Of a stretch of DNA of 64,000 nt, positions 49,260 through 57,868 are shown in pieces. Positions within the stretch are counted from its first letter, which is position 1. Every line of letters begins with the position of its first letter. The DNA lies in NCBI GenBank assembly GCA_965201115.1, contig OZ241745.1, forward strand, positions 2,480,001-2,544,000, in the 5' to 3' direction. The notes under the pieces are model-generated. The model did not search any database and had not been told where the DNA came from. It saw only the letters and a program-made list of their open reading frames with translations. A program made the translations under genes and the position numbers. Source of the stretch: JANQOH01 sp965201115 (GTDB lineage Bacteria > Pseudomonadota > Alphaproteobacteria > UBA7887).

Positions 49260-51101
49260 CTACGGCGCCGCGGCGGCCAGTTGCGCGAATGCGTCCGTAT
49301 CGCCGGGGGCGGGGAGAACCGGCCAGCGCCCGGCCGCCAGCTCGGCGAGCGAAAGCGCGGGTTGACCCAAGCGATCGCGGTATATCCACAGATTCGCCAG
49401 CACGCTCCGCACGAACCGGCGCGTCTCCGGGGCTGGCATGCTCTCCACGAACAGCATCGGGTCGTCGACATCGAAGCGCTCGAGCCAGTCGCGCAGGCGC
49501 GTCGGGCCGGCGTTGTAGGCGGCCAGCAGATAGATCAGGTTGCTGGATATGTGGCTCCGCCGGGCCAGATACGCCATGTAGCGCTGGCCGAGGTCGAGAT
49601 TGCGCGCCGGCGCGTAGAGTTCGGCGCGGATGGCGCGCGCGTCGGAATCGCCGATCACATACGCCGCCGTTTCCGGCATCAGCTGCATCAAGCCGCGCGC
49701 GCCGGCGCGGCTTTCCGCGTGGGTCTCGAACACCGATTCGCGGCGGATCAGCGCGAACACCAGCGCGCGGTCGAAGCGGAAACCGCCCTCCGGCCGCCAC
49801 GAGGGCAGCGGATAGAGCGCGCGGTCGAAGCGGTCGCCCCCGACGGCTGCGATCTGGCTGCCGACGCGAAGCGCCAGGCCGGGCAGGTTCAGGCGCTCGG
49901 CGAGCAACAGAAGCGCGGCTGCGTCTTCCCGCGCGAGGTCGGGATACAGGCCGCGCAATTCGGCTTCCGCCAGGTCGGGCCGCCCGGCCTCGGCCAGCGC
50001 GGCCGCCCGCCGCGCCGCGCCGCCGCGCGCCATGAGCCGCGCCGCGGCCGCGTCGGCGCGCGGCGGGTCCCATGAAAATTCCGGCGCGCCGCCCAGCTGG
50101 CGCAACGCCAGCAAGCCGTATGCCGAATACGAATGCCGGGCGCCCAGGCGCCTCATGCGTTCGGCGCGGGACGCGCCGCCGAGCGCGTCGTAGGCGCGGG
50201 CGGCCCAATACGCGCCGCCGGCCGCGAGCTCCCCGGCGCCCGCGCCGGCCTCGGCGAGGACGGCGAAATGCCGCGCCGCGGTTTCGCGGTCGCCCAGCCG
50301 CCACGCCGCCAGCCCGGCGGTCCATTGCGCTTCCGGCGCGGCGGCGCCCAAGTTGGCCGCCGCGGCTTGCGCCAGCCGCGCCGCGGCCTCGTCGTTGCCG
50401 GCGGCGAAATGCATGCGCGCGATGCGCGCCGCGAGCGAATCGCGCTCCGCCTCGCTCAGCCACCGCCGCGCGCGCGGCTCGTCGAGTATCGACTCGGCCC
50501 GGCCCAAATTGCCGCGCGCCACCGCGGCGGTGAAATCTCGCCGCGCCGAAGCCGCCGCCTCGCGCGCCAATCCCCCCGCTTCCTCCTCCGGCGCCAGGGA
50601 CGGAAACGGAGACGGCGGAACGACGAGCACCTCGCCGTATCCGGCCAGCGCGCCGCCGCCCTCGGGCCGCGCCGGCGCCGGCGCGCCCGCCGGGCGGCGG
50701 CGCAGCGCCAGCCGGTAGATGCGTTTCGCGCCGGGATGGTCGGCATAAGCCTCGAGCCACGCCGCCAGTTCGTCGAAACGCGAGCGGTAGGCGGTCGGGT
50801 GCATGTAGCGCTGGAACAGCGCATGCCCCATCAACAGCCGGTCGTCGAGGGCGGCGATGAGCGCATCCGCGCGCGCCCAGTCGCCGGCCTCCTGGACCGC
50901 GAACAGCTCGCGGTAGCGCCGCGCGTCGGCCGGGCTCAACACGAGCGCGGCCCATGCCGGCGCGCCGGCGCGCGCGCCCAGCGCCCCGTGCGCGCCGGCG
51001 AACGGGGCGGTCAAGGCGTCCGGCGCGCCGATCTCCGCGCGCGCCGAGGCGCAGACGGCCAAGCCTCCGATCAAGCCGATGGCGAATACGAAACGTCGCA
51101 C
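49260..51101 (-). CDS. Soluble lytic murein transglycosylase (Slt70-like)
   Basis: A 613-residue periplasmic enzyme that cleaves the MurNAc-GlcNAc bond with formation of 1,6-anhydro ends. It has a signal peptide at 1-22, a long superhelical (TPR-like) U-domain to about residue 430, then the SLT domain. The catalytic Glu is in ALIRRESVFETHAESRAGA, followed by GLMQLMPETA and YNAGPTRLRDWL. The start is a GTG; an in-frame stop lies immediately upstream. A ten-G tract lies just before the start at 51108-51117. Confidence 0.92.
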   Translation of the reverse strand: MRRFVFAIGLIGGLAVCASARAEIGAPDALTAPFAGAHGALGARAGAPAWAALVLSPADARRYRELFAVQEAGDWARADALIAALDDRLLMGHALFQRYMHPTAYRSRFDELAAWLEAYADHPGAKRIYRLALRRRPAGAPAPARPEGGGALAGYGEVLVVPPSPFPSLAPEEEAGGLAREAAASARRDFTAAVARGNLGRAESILDEPRARRWLSEAERDSLAARIARMHFAAGNDEAAARLAQAAAANLGAAAPEAQWTAGLAAWRLGDRETAARHFAVLAEAGAGAGELAAGGAYWAARAYDALGGASRAERMRRLGARHSYSAYGLLALRQLGGAPEFSWDPPRADAAAARLMARGGAARRAAALAEAGRPDLAEAELRGLYPDLAREDAAALLLLAERLNLPGLALRVGSQIAAVGGDRFDRALYPLPSWRPEGGFRFDRALVFALIRRESVFETHAESRAGARGLMQLMPETAAYVIGDSDARAIRAELYAPARNLDLGQRYMAYLARRSHISSNLIYLLAAYNAGPTRLRDWLERFDVDDPMLFVESMPAPETRRFVRSVLANLWIYRDRLGQPALSLAELAAGRWPVLPAPGDTDAFAQLAAAAP

Positions 51102-51107
51102 TCGCTA

Positions 51108-51117
51108 CCCCCCCCCC
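51108..51117 (-). repeat. G10 homopolymer at the ribosome-binding position of the Slt gene
   Basis: Ten consecutive C on the plus strand (G10 on the coding strand) end 6 bp before the GTG start, exactly where a ribosome binding site would be. An in-frame TAG separates the tract from the start, so slippage would not change the frame. It could instead change the spacing or strength of the binding site. Confidence 0.7.
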
Positions 51118-51202
51118 TTGGCAATGCGGTTTCAGCGCGGTCTGCCTGTGTACATAGGCGCTGGCGCCGCTCCTGGCCAGCGGCGCGGGGGCGGGCGGCG
51201 CG

Positions 51203-52045
51203 TCAGGCGCCTCCGTCGAGCCGCGCGCGTATCTCCAGGAGGTCGCTCCACGCCTGCCGCTTGTGGCTCGGCTGGCGCAGCAGATAGGCGGGATGAAACA
51301 GCGCGGTAGCGTCGATCGCGCCGCCCCCCTCGCCGGGCGAAAAGCGGTACCAGCGCCCGCGCAGGCGCGTGATGCCCGCGCTCTGTTGCAACAGGCTCTT
51401 GGCGGCAATGCCGCCGACGCACACCAGCACGCGCGGGCGAACCAGCGCGATGTGCCGATCGACAAACGGGCGGCAGAGCGCGATTTCGTCGCTCGACGGC
51501 GTGCGGTTCCCCGGCGGACGCCAAAACAGGACGTTGCTTATGTAAGCGCTCGAACGATCGCGCCCGATAGCCGCCAGCATGAGATCGAGAAGCCGCCCGG
51601 CGGGGCCGACGAACGGCAGGCCGCGGCGGTCCTCTTCCGCGCCGGGGGCCTCGCCGACGAGCATCAGGTCGGCGGCGGGGTTGCCGTCGGCGAAAACCGT
51701 GTTTTTCGCCGTGCGCTTGAGCGCGCAGCCCTCGAACGCGCCGACGGCCCGCGCCAGCGCGGCGACGTCGGGCGCGGCCGCGGCCGCGGCGCGCGCGTCT
51801 TCGATCAGGCGGCGGGTGGGCGCGACGGCGAAGGGCGCGCGGGCGGGCGCCGCTACAGGCGCAGGCGCCGCGGCAAGCGCGGGCGCCGACGGCCGGGGTT
51901 GCGTAGCCGGCGCTGGCGCGCGCGCCGGCGCGGCGAAGCGGTTGCGGGCTTCTTCCCCGACCGCCTCGTCGGCGCCCATCTCGGCGAGCCAGCGCAGCGC
52001 CGCCAGCGCCTCCGCCCGCGCGGAAGCCGGCGCCGGCGCGGTCAT
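51203..52045 (-). CDS. Uracil-DNA glycosylase (family 4/5-like)
   Basis: 280 residues: an Ala/Pro-rich, probably disordered first about 80 residues and then the glycosylase. The active-site motif is LMLVGEAPGAEEDRRGLPFV, with FWRPPGNRTPSSDE and the second motif HPAYLLRQPSHKRQAW. Cysteines at GCALKR, ALCRPF and VLVCVGG could coordinate iron-sulfur, although the second Cys of the usual C-x2-C is replaced. It starts overlapping the stop of the small upstream gene (ATGA). It removes uracil from DNA to start base excision repair. Confidence 0.9.
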   Translation of the reverse strand: MTAPAPASARAEALAALRWLAEMGADEAVGEEARNRFAAPARAPAPATQPRPSAPALAAAPAPVAAPARAPFAVAPTRRLIEDARAAAAAAPDVAALARAVGAFEGCALKRTAKNTVFADGNPAADLMLVGEAPGAEEDRRGLPFVGPAGRLLDLMLAAIGRDRSSAYISNVLFWRPPGNRTPSSDEIALCRPFVDRHIALVRPRVLVCVGGIAAKSLLQQSAGITRLRGRWYRFSPGEGGGAIDATALFHPAYLLRQPSHKRQAWSDLLEIRARLDGGA

Positions 52046-52236
52046 CCGAGCTGGCGATACGGTATCGGCTTGCCCGCGGCGTCCTTGATCAGCGCGCCGG
52101 ATTCGTCCTGCGCGGCGACATAGCGCCCATGCCCGACCAGCGAGCCGACATACAGCACGGGCTTGACTTCCCTGCCTTCGACTTCCTTCTTGTTCGACGC
52201 CCCGGCGCGGCGCGCCGGGTTGTTCTTGCTCGTCAT
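52042..52236 (-). CDS. Small conserved hypothetical upstream of the glycosylase (64 aa)
   Basis: A basic N-terminus (MTSKNNPARRAGASNKKE) is followed by a short beta-rich core, VLYVGSLVGHGRYVAAQDE, and ends KDAAGKPIPYRQLG. GGAGGAGG precedes the ATG at 52236. The 4-bp overlap with the glycosylase start suggests coupling. The glycine-rich strand pattern looks like a real small domain; the function is unknown. Nothing was seen in the 139 bp upstream (52237-52375). Confidence 0.65.
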   Translation of the reverse strand: MTSKNNPARRAGASNKKEVEGREVKPVLYVGSLVGHGRYVAAQDESGALIKDAAGKPIPYRQLG

Positions 52237-52375
52237 GCCGCCTCCTCCCGGCAATGGCCCCGCGCGCAATATCGCGCCCCGCCCCCGCGCGGTCAACCGC
52301 CGGCGGCGCGGGGCGCGCGGGAGCCGACGGCCGTTCGCTACGTCAGGCGCGGATCGGCGTCGGCGCTTCGCGTAT

Positions 52376-52804
52376 TCATCCCGCCCCGGTCAGCTGCCGC
52401 AACCCGCGCTGCGCGGCAAAAAACAGGCCGCCGCCACCGAGCGCGGCAAAAAACAGGCCCAGAAGCCGTTGCGCCCGGTCCGCCTGTTCGTCCGACCCGA
52501 AAAAGAACATCGCGAAGGCCGCCAAAAACACAAGGACGATCGCCGCAGCTATGCCAACCGCGATATACGCCGCCAACGACAGGTGCGCCCTGGCGATCCG
52601 CTCATTCGATTCGAGCTGCTTGACACGGTAATCGTTCTCCCGCTTGTCGGCGGCGTCGGCGACATCGATCATGCGCAACACGACCTCCGCCCGCCGATTC
52701 CGGAGATCGAAATGCCGCCGGTCGATTTCCCCGGCCTCGGACAGCGCGGCGCCATCCGGATCGTCGCCGTCGGGAAACGGCTCGCCCGTCGGTTCGCCGC
52801 TCAC
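52376..52804 (-). CDS. Two-TM membrane protein of unknown function (142 aa)
   Basis: A charged N-terminal helix (EIDRRHFDLRNRRAEVVLRM, then DKRENDYRVKQLESNERIAR) is followed by a TM segment (IAVGIAAAIVLVFLAAFAMFFF) and a second hydrophobic stretch (LLGLFFAALGGGGLFFAA). It starts at a GTG whose GTGA overlaps the stop of 52801-53070, so the two are coupled. The family is not recognised. It lies next to but divergent from hisB. Confidence 0.65.
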   Translation of the reverse strand: MSGEPTGEPFPDGDDPDGAALSEAGEIDRRHFDLRNRRAEVVLRMIDVADAADKRENDYRVKQLESNERIARAHLSLAAYIAVGIAAAIVLVFLAAFAMFFFGSDEQADRAQRLLGLFFAALGGGGLFFAAQRGLRQLTGAG

Positions 52805-53070
52805 GGCCGCCGATCGCCCCAGTCCGTTTTGGGCAACCCGAATCGGCTGCTCACGGCCCCCGCGAGAGGCATATCGAGCAGAATATCCACCAGCAGCTCC
52901 GCGGGCATCGAATAGACCCGCCAGCTGCCGTAGCCCGTGCGCTCGCAACGGACCAGCATCGGCTCGTTCGTCGGCTGCAACTTCCGGCGATGCACTTCCT
53001 TGCGGGCTTCGTCTTCGGTATCGAAGTATGCATCGGTCAGGGTCGGCAGCATCGCCGCTTTGTAGGGCAT
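52801..53070 (-). CDS. Small soluble hypothetical protein (89 aa)
   Basis: It starts MPYKAAMLPTLTDAYFDTED and continues with an alpha/beta pattern (EARKEVHRRKLQ, MLVRCERTGYGSWRVYSM). GGAGG lies 7 bp before the ATG at 53070; the in-frame ATG at 53076 would overlap that site. It is coupled by a 4-bp overlap to the downstream two-TM protein. Together they form a divergent pair beside the histidine operon. The function is unknown. Confidence 0.6.
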   Translation of the reverse strand: MPYKAAMLPTLTDAYFDTEDEARKEVHRRKLQPTNEPMLVRCERTGYGSWRVYSMPAELLVDILLDMPLAGAVSSRFGLPKTDWGDRRP

Positions 53071-53252
53071 GGTCATTCCTCCGTGGCGTTCGCGCCGCCG
53101 AAACGGAACCGCGAAGCGCATGTTCGGGCCATTATATGGCAGCCCCCGCGAGCGCCGCAACCTTCCCGAACGCCGCGAACCCGTCGGGGCGCTTTCGCGG
53201 CGGCGGAGAAGGCGGTACACTCCGGCGCTTTCGAAACTTGGCGGCTTCCTCG

Positions 53253-53849
53253 ATGCGGCAGGCAACCGTTCGGCGCGAGACGCGCGAGACGCGGATTACG
53301 GCGACGGTCGATATCGACGGCGCCGGCCGCTACAGCGTGGCGACCGGCATCGGCTTTCTCGACCACATGCTCGAGCAACTCTCGCGGCACAGCCTGATCG
53401 ACCTCGAGGTCGCGGCCGAGGGCGACCTGCACGTGGATTTTCACCATACCACCGAGGATACGGGCATCGCGGTGGGAACGGCGGTGGCGCGCGCGCTCGG
53501 CGACCGGCGCGGCATCCGCCGCTACGGCCACGCGCTGATCCCCATGGACGAAACCCTCACCCGCGTCGCCGTCGATCTGTCGAACCGGCCGTGGCTGGTG
53601 TGGAAGGTCGAGTTCGGGCGGCCCAAACTCGGCGCCATGGACACCGAACTGTTCCGCGAATGGTTTCAGGCCTTCGCCCAGGCCGCCGGCGCCACGCTGC
53701 ACGTCGAGAACCTCTACGGCGAGAACAACCATCACATCGCCGAATCCTGCTACAAGGGGCTGGCGCGGGCGCTGCGCGCGGCGGCGGAGATCGACCCGCG
53801 CGCGCCGGGCGAAGTCCCTTCCACCAAGGGCCGGCTCGGCGAGGCGTAA
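53253..53849 (+). CDS. hisB: Imidazoleglycerol-phosphate dehydratase
   Basis: A 198-residue single-function HisB (no phosphatase domain) catalysing the sixth step of histidine synthesis. The two manganese-binding repeats are GFLDHMLEQLSRHS with DFHHTTEDTGIAVG, and LYGENNHHIAESCYKGLARA. It is the first gene of the his operon in this window, and DUF2628 follows after 5 bp. Confidence 0.95.
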   Translation: MRQATVRRETRETRITATVDIDGAGRYSVATGIGFLDHMLEQLSRHSLIDLEVAAEGDLHVDFHHTTEDTGIAVGTAVARALGDRRGIRRYGHALIPMDETLTRVAVDLSNRPWLVWKVEFGRPKLGAMDTELFREWFQAFAQAAGATLHVENLYGENNHHIAESCYKGLARALRAAAEIDPRAPGEVPSTKGRLGEA

Positions 53850-53854
53850 GCGCC

Positions 53855-54250
53855 GTGCGCATATACGCATTCTACATGAAGCCCGGCCGCACGGCGCTCG
53901 CCGACGCGGTGGCGGTGCGCGAGGGATTCTCGTGGGGCGCGCTCTGTTTCGGCTTCCTGTGGGCGCTGTATCGCCGCCTGTGGGGGGAGGCGTTCTTCAT
54001 GGCCGCGCTCCCGGCGCTTGCGATCTTCATCGCGCTGTCGGAGCCGCACGCGCCGCCGGAGCTCGCGGCCGCGCTGGTCGCAATGCTCGCCGTGTTCAAC
54101 GCCTGCTGCGCCAACGAATGGCGCTGCTCGGTGCTGGAGCGCCGGGGCCACGTCCTGGCCGGGATTGCCGTCGGCGCAACGCGCGCCGAGGCGGAGCGGC
54201 GCTTTTTCGAACGCGCCGCCGCGCGCCTTTCGCCGCCGCCCGCGCCGTGA
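53855..54250 (+). CDS. DUF2628 membrane protein
   Basis: 131 residues starting at a GTG, with hydrophobic segments around FSWGALCFGFLWALYRRLW, FFMAALPALAIFIAL and LAAALVAMLAVFNACCANEW. The last, with the ANEW-R pattern, is typical of DUF2628. The position between hisB and hisH is conserved in alphaproteobacteria, yet no role in histidine synthesis is known. The stop overlaps the hisH start (GTGA). Confidence 0.85.
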   Translation: MRIYAFYMKPGRTALADAVAVREGFSWGALCFGFLWALYRRLWGEAFFMAALPALAIFIALSEPHAPPELAAALVAMLAVFNACCANEWRCSVLERRGHVLAGIAVGATRAEAERRFFERAAARLSPPPAP

Positions 54251-54879
54251 CGGTCGTCGTCGTCGATTACGGTTCCGGCAATTTGCGCTCGGCGGCCAAG
54301 TCGCTCGAGCGCGTCCTCGGCGGCGAAGAGGCGGTGGCGGTGACGTCGGACCCCGACCGGGTCGCCGCCGCCGACCGCATCGTGCTGCCGGGCGTGGGCG
54401 CGTTCGCCGACTGCATGGCGGGAATATGCGCCATCGCCGGGCTGCGCGCGGCGCTCGAACGCGCGGCGCTCGAACGCGCCCGGCCGCTGCTCGGCATCTG
54501 CGTCGGCATGCAGCTGATGGCGGCGGAAAGCCGGGAACACGGCCGCCACCGGGGCTTCGGCTGGCTCGACGCCGCGGTGGAGCGCCTGGCGCCGCGCGAC
54601 CCGGCGCTGAAAATCCCGCATATGGGGTGGAACGCGCTGATCCCGCGCCGCGCGCACCCGCTGCTGGAGGGCCTACCCGCGGGCGCGCACGGCTATTTCG
54701 TCCACAGCTACGGCCTCGCGCCGCGCGACCCGGCCGACCTGCTGGCGCATGCCGACTACGGGGGGCCGGTAACGGCGGCCGTCGCCCGCGGCAACCTGGC
54801 CGGAACGCAGTTCCACCCTGAGAAGAGCCAGCGCACGGGGCTGCGCATACTCGCCAATTTCGTGCGCTGGCGCCCCTGA
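54247..54879 (+). CDS. hisH: Imidazole glycerol phosphate synthase glutaminase subunit
   Basis: A 210-residue class I glutamine amidotransferase supplying ammonia to HisF. It has the start VVVVDYGSGNLRSAAKSLER, the oxyanion strand VLPGVGAFADCM, the nucleophile Cys in LLGICVGMQLM, and the catalytic His/Glu in GTQFHPEKSQ. GTG start, coupled to DUF2628. Its stop overlaps the following GNAT gene by one base. Confidence 0.95.
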   Translation: MTVVVVDYGSGNLRSAAKSLERVLGGEEAVAVTSDPDRVAAADRIVLPGVGAFADCMAGICAIAGLRAALERAALERARPLLGICVGMQLMAAESREHGRHRGFGWLDAAVERLAPRDPALKIPHMGWNALIPRRAHPLLEGLPAGAHGYFVHSYGLAPRDPADLLAHADYGGPVTAAVARGNLAGTQFHPEKSQRTGLRILANFVRWRP

Positions 54880-55397
54880 TGCCCGCACTCGCGGTGGAAC
54901 GGGCGGAGCGCCTCGGCGACGCCGATCTCGCCGATCTGACGCGCGCCGCCGTCGAGGCGATCGAGGGCGGCATCGGGTTCGGATGGATCGAGCCGCCGCC
55001 GCGCTGGCGGCTCTCGGCCTATTGGCGCGGCGTGCTTCTGGTGCCGGAGCGCGAGCTCTGGCTCGGACGGCTCGACGGGCGCGCGGTGGGGTCGGTCCAG
55101 CTGGTCAAACCCCCGCCGGCCAACGAAGCGGGCGATTTCGCCGCGTCGATCGATACGCATTTCGTCGCCCCGTCGGCGCGCGGCCACGGGTTGGCGCGCA
55201 TGTTGCTCGACGCGGCCGAGGCCGCGGCGCGCAAACAGGGCTTCAGCGTCATGCGCCTCGACGTCCGCGAGACGCAGGAGCGCGCCATCCGCCTCTACGA
55301 AAGCCGCGGCTACGAACGTTGGGGCACCCTCGACCGCTACCACCGCGTCGCCGGGGCCATGGTCGCCGGGCATTTTTACGTCAAGGACCTGGCGTGA
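54879..55397 (+). CDS. GNAT-family N-acetyltransferase
   Basis: 172 residues with the acetyl-CoA-binding motif A HFVAPSARGHGLARMLLDAA and the C-terminal IRLYESRGYERWGTLDRYHR. The start (TGATG) and stop (GTGA) overlap hisH and hisA, so the gene is embedded in the his operon. The acceptor substrate is unknown. Confidence 0.9.
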   Translation: MPALAVERAERLGDADLADLTRAAVEAIEGGIGFGWIEPPPRWRLSAYWRGVLLVPERELWLGRLDGRAVGSVQLVKPPPANEAGDFAASIDTHFVAPSARGHGLARMLLDAAEAAARKQGFSVMRLDVRETQERAIRLYESRGYERWGTLDRYHRVAGAMVAGHFYVKDLA

Positions 55398-56134
55398 ACG
55401 GCTTCACGCTGTATCCCGCCATCGACCTCAAGGACGGCGCGTGCGTGCGCCTGCTGCGGGGCGACATGGCGCGCGCAACGATCTATTCGCGAGACCCGCC
55501 GGCGCAGGCGCGTGCGTTCGAGGCCGCGGGCGCGCGCTGGCTCCATGTCGTCGATCTCGACGGCGCGTTCGCGGGGCGCGCGGTCAACGGCGGCGCGGTG
55601 GCGCGCATCGCCGCCGAAACCGGCCTGTCGATACAGTTCGGCGGCGGGGTACGGACGCTCGCATCGGTCGAGGAGTGGCTCGAACGCGGCGTGGCGCGCG
55701 TCGTGCTCGGCACCGCGGCGGCGCGCGACCCCGCGCTCGTCCGCGAGGCCTGTCGGCGTTTTCCCGGCCGCGTCGCGCTGGGGATAGATGCGCGCGGCGG
55801 CCGCGTCGCCGTGGCGGGCTGGGCGGAAGATACCGACATCGCGGCCTCCGAACTCGCGCGCGCCTATGAGGATTCGGGCGCCGCCGCCATTGTCCACACC
55901 GACATCGCCCGCGACGGCGCGCTCGGCGGGGTCGATGCCGAAGCCTGCGCTGCGTTCGCCGCCCCGCTCTCGACCCCGGTCATCGCGTCCGGCGGCGCGG
56001 CGCGTCTCGACGACCTGCTGGCGCTCGAGCGGCAATCCGCCGCCGGCGTGGCCGGCGCGATTTGCGGGCGCGCGCTCTACGACGGGCGCATCGATCTCGC
56101 GCAAGCGCTGGCCGCGCTCGCCGCGCCATGCTGA
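55394..56134 (+). CDS. hisA: Phosphoribosylformimino-5-aminoimidazole carboxamide ribotide isomerase
   Basis: 246 residues forming a (beta/alpha)8 barrel that opens the ribose ring of ProFAR. The two catalytic aspartates are in YPAIDLKDGACVRL and VHTDIARDGALGG. QFGGGVRTLASVEEWL and VIASGGAARLDDL form the phosphate sites. GTG start overlapping the GNAT stop; its own stop overlaps hisF by 7 bp. Confidence 0.95.
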   Translation: MNGFTLYPAIDLKDGACVRLLRGDMARATIYSRDPPAQARAFEAAGARWLHVVDLDGAFAGRAVNGGAVARIAAETGLSIQFGGGVRTLASVEEWLERGVARVVLGTAAARDPALVREACRRFPGRVALGIDARGGRVAVAGWAEDTDIAASELARAYEDSGAAAIVHTDIARDGALGGVDAEACAAFAAPLSTPVIASGGAARLDDLLALERQSAAGVAGAICGRALYDGRIDLAQALAALAAPC

Positions 56135-56898
56135 AGACGCGCATAATCCCCTGCCTCGACGTCAAGGGCGGCAGGGTGGTCAAGGGCGTCAATTTCGTGG
56201 ACTTGGTCGATGCCGGCGACCCGGTGGAGCAGGCGCGCGTGTACGACGCGGCGGGCGCGGACGAACTGTGCTTTCTCGACATAACCGCGTCGAGCGACGC
56301 CCGCGGCATTATCCTCGAGGTCGTCGCGCGAACCGCCGAACAATGCTTCATGCCGCTCACAGTTGGCGGCGGGGTGCGCGCGTCCGACGACATCCGCCGG
56401 CTGCTGCTGGCCGGCGCCGACAAGGTTTCGATCAACACCGCGGCCGTGCGCCGGCCCGAACTGGTGCGCGAGGCGGCGCGGAAATTCGGCTCGCAATGCA
56501 TTACCGTGGCTATCGATGCAAAATGGGCGTCGGCCGACCGGGCGGAGATATTCACCCACGGCGGGCGGCGCCCGACGGGTATCGAAGCGGTCGGATGGGC
56601 GCGGCGCATGGCCGCATACGGCGCGGGCGAAATCCTGCTTACGTCGATGGACCGCGACGGCACGCGCCGGGGTTTCGACACGCGCCTCACCCGCGCCATC
56701 GCCGACGCCGTGCCGATCCCCACCATCGCGTCGGGCGGCGCGGGAACGCTCGACCACCTGGTAGAGGCCGCGCGCGACGGCCGCGCCGGCGCCGTGCTCG
56801 CCGCCTCGATCTTCCACTTCGGCGAGTATTCGATAGCGCAGGCCAAGGCCCACATGACCGCCGCCGGCGTCGCCGTCCGCCCGGTCGAGGGCGCTTGA
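56128..56898 (+). CDS. hisF: Imidazole glycerol phosphate synthase cyclase subunit
   Basis: A 256-residue barrel partner of HisH, converting PRFAR and ammonia to IGP and AICAR. Catalytic Asp residues are in IIPCLDVKGGRVVKGVNF and LLTSMDRDGTRRGFD. The phosphate-binding segments PLTVGGGVRASDDI and IASGGAGTLDHL are intact. In many relatives hisE or hisI follows directly; here a 110-bp gap and two foreign-looking genes intervene. Confidence 0.95.
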   Translation: MLKTRIIPCLDVKGGRVVKGVNFVDLVDAGDPVEQARVYDAAGADELCFLDITASSDARGIILEVVARTAEQCFMPLTVGGGVRASDDIRRLLLAGADKVSINTAAVRRPELVREAARKFGSQCITVAIDAKWASADRAEIFTHGGRRPTGIEAVGWARRMAAYGAGEILLTSMDRDGTRRGFDTRLTRAIADAVPIPTIASGGAGTLDHLVEAARDGRAGAVLAASIFHFGEYSIAQAKAHMTAAGVAVRPVEGA

Positions 56899-57007
56899 CC
56901 CGGTGCGGCGAACGACTCGACACGGTTGCGCGACGATGGTACACAGGCGCCAGCAGTTCGGCGGCGCGGCGCCGACGATTGCCTCGATCTATGAAGGGGG
57001 AAGCGAT

Positions 57008-57868
57008 ATGACTGCACAAAAGTACACAGGACCTGTTTGTGTGTGCGTGATCAATATGAAGGGCGGCGTGGGCAAGTCGACAGTAGCTTTTCTGCTTGGT
57101 CGGTATGCGTCCGCGCGCCTCAAGCGCAAAGTATTGGTCATCGATCTGGACCCCCAGGCCAACCTGTCTCAGGCCATTATGGGCGATCGGCGCTATCGAA
57201 CGTTTCTGAGCGACCGGAAGCCGTCGATCGTGGAGGTTTTTTCCGGATATATGCCCCCTGCCGGCGGCGCATCCGCTCCCGGGCGACTCGGCGGCGTTGC
57301 GCTATCCCAAGGCGATAATTTGGAACTCATCCCTTCACGATTCGATTTCTCCACTAATCTTGTCAACGGTATGAAAACGGATGAACGCATGCTCGCGCGC
57401 TGCATCGCCGACCGATTTCAAGATAAAGATTTGGTAATCATGGACTGTTCCCCTACGGAGTCTGTTTTCACTCGTGTGGCTTATCACGCCTCCCGCTTTG
57501 TGTTGGTTCCTGTAAGACCGGAATACCTTGCTACGATAGGATTCCCGTTGCTCCGACAGTCCCTCGACAGCTTCCGGAATGAAAATCGCGGTCATGAAAT
57601 CGACGTTCTGGGTATCGTAATCAACGATTCTTATTACGCAGGCAGAGGCGCGGACAGACCGGAGAAAAGAGCATCGTTGCAAGAGATCCGTACGGAATCC
57701 AAGCAGAACAATTGGCGTGTATTCGACAACGAAATACCTTTTTCTCTCGGCTTCCCCAAGTGGATGCGCGGCGATTTCACCTATTCCGGCAACGCATATA
57801 AATATGAATATTTTGCAGAAGAGTTTTTCAAACATCTCGATACGGAGGTTGCGGGCGATGGACAATAA
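57008..57868 (+). CDS. ParA/MinD-like P-loop ATPase
   Basis: A 286-residue deviant Walker-A ATPase. VCVINMKGGVGKSTVAFLLG carries the signature lysine; the switch/Walker B elements are VLVIDLDPQANLSQ and LVIMDCSPTESVF. The VPVRPEYLATIGFPLLRQSL block matches the type used for plasmid/chromosome partitioning and for positioning other cargo. There is no N-terminal DNA-binding domain. Composition is clearly lower in GC than the his genes around it. It overlaps the next gene by 11 bp, so the two form a module inserted between hisF and hisI. Confidence 0.88.
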   Translation: MTAQKYTGPVCVCVINMKGGVGKSTVAFLLGRYASARLKRKVLVIDLDPQANLSQAIMGDRRYRTFLSDRKPSIVEVFSGYMPPAGGASAPGRLGGVALSQGDNLELIPSRFDFSTNLVNGMKTDERMLARCIADRFQDKDLVIMDCSPTESVFTRVAYHASRFVLVPVRPEYLATIGFPLLRQSLDSFRNENRGHEIDVLGIVINDSYYAGRGADRPEKRASLQEIRTESKQNNWRVFDNEIPFSLGFPKWMRGDFTYSGNAYKYEYFAEEFFKHLDTEVAGDGQ

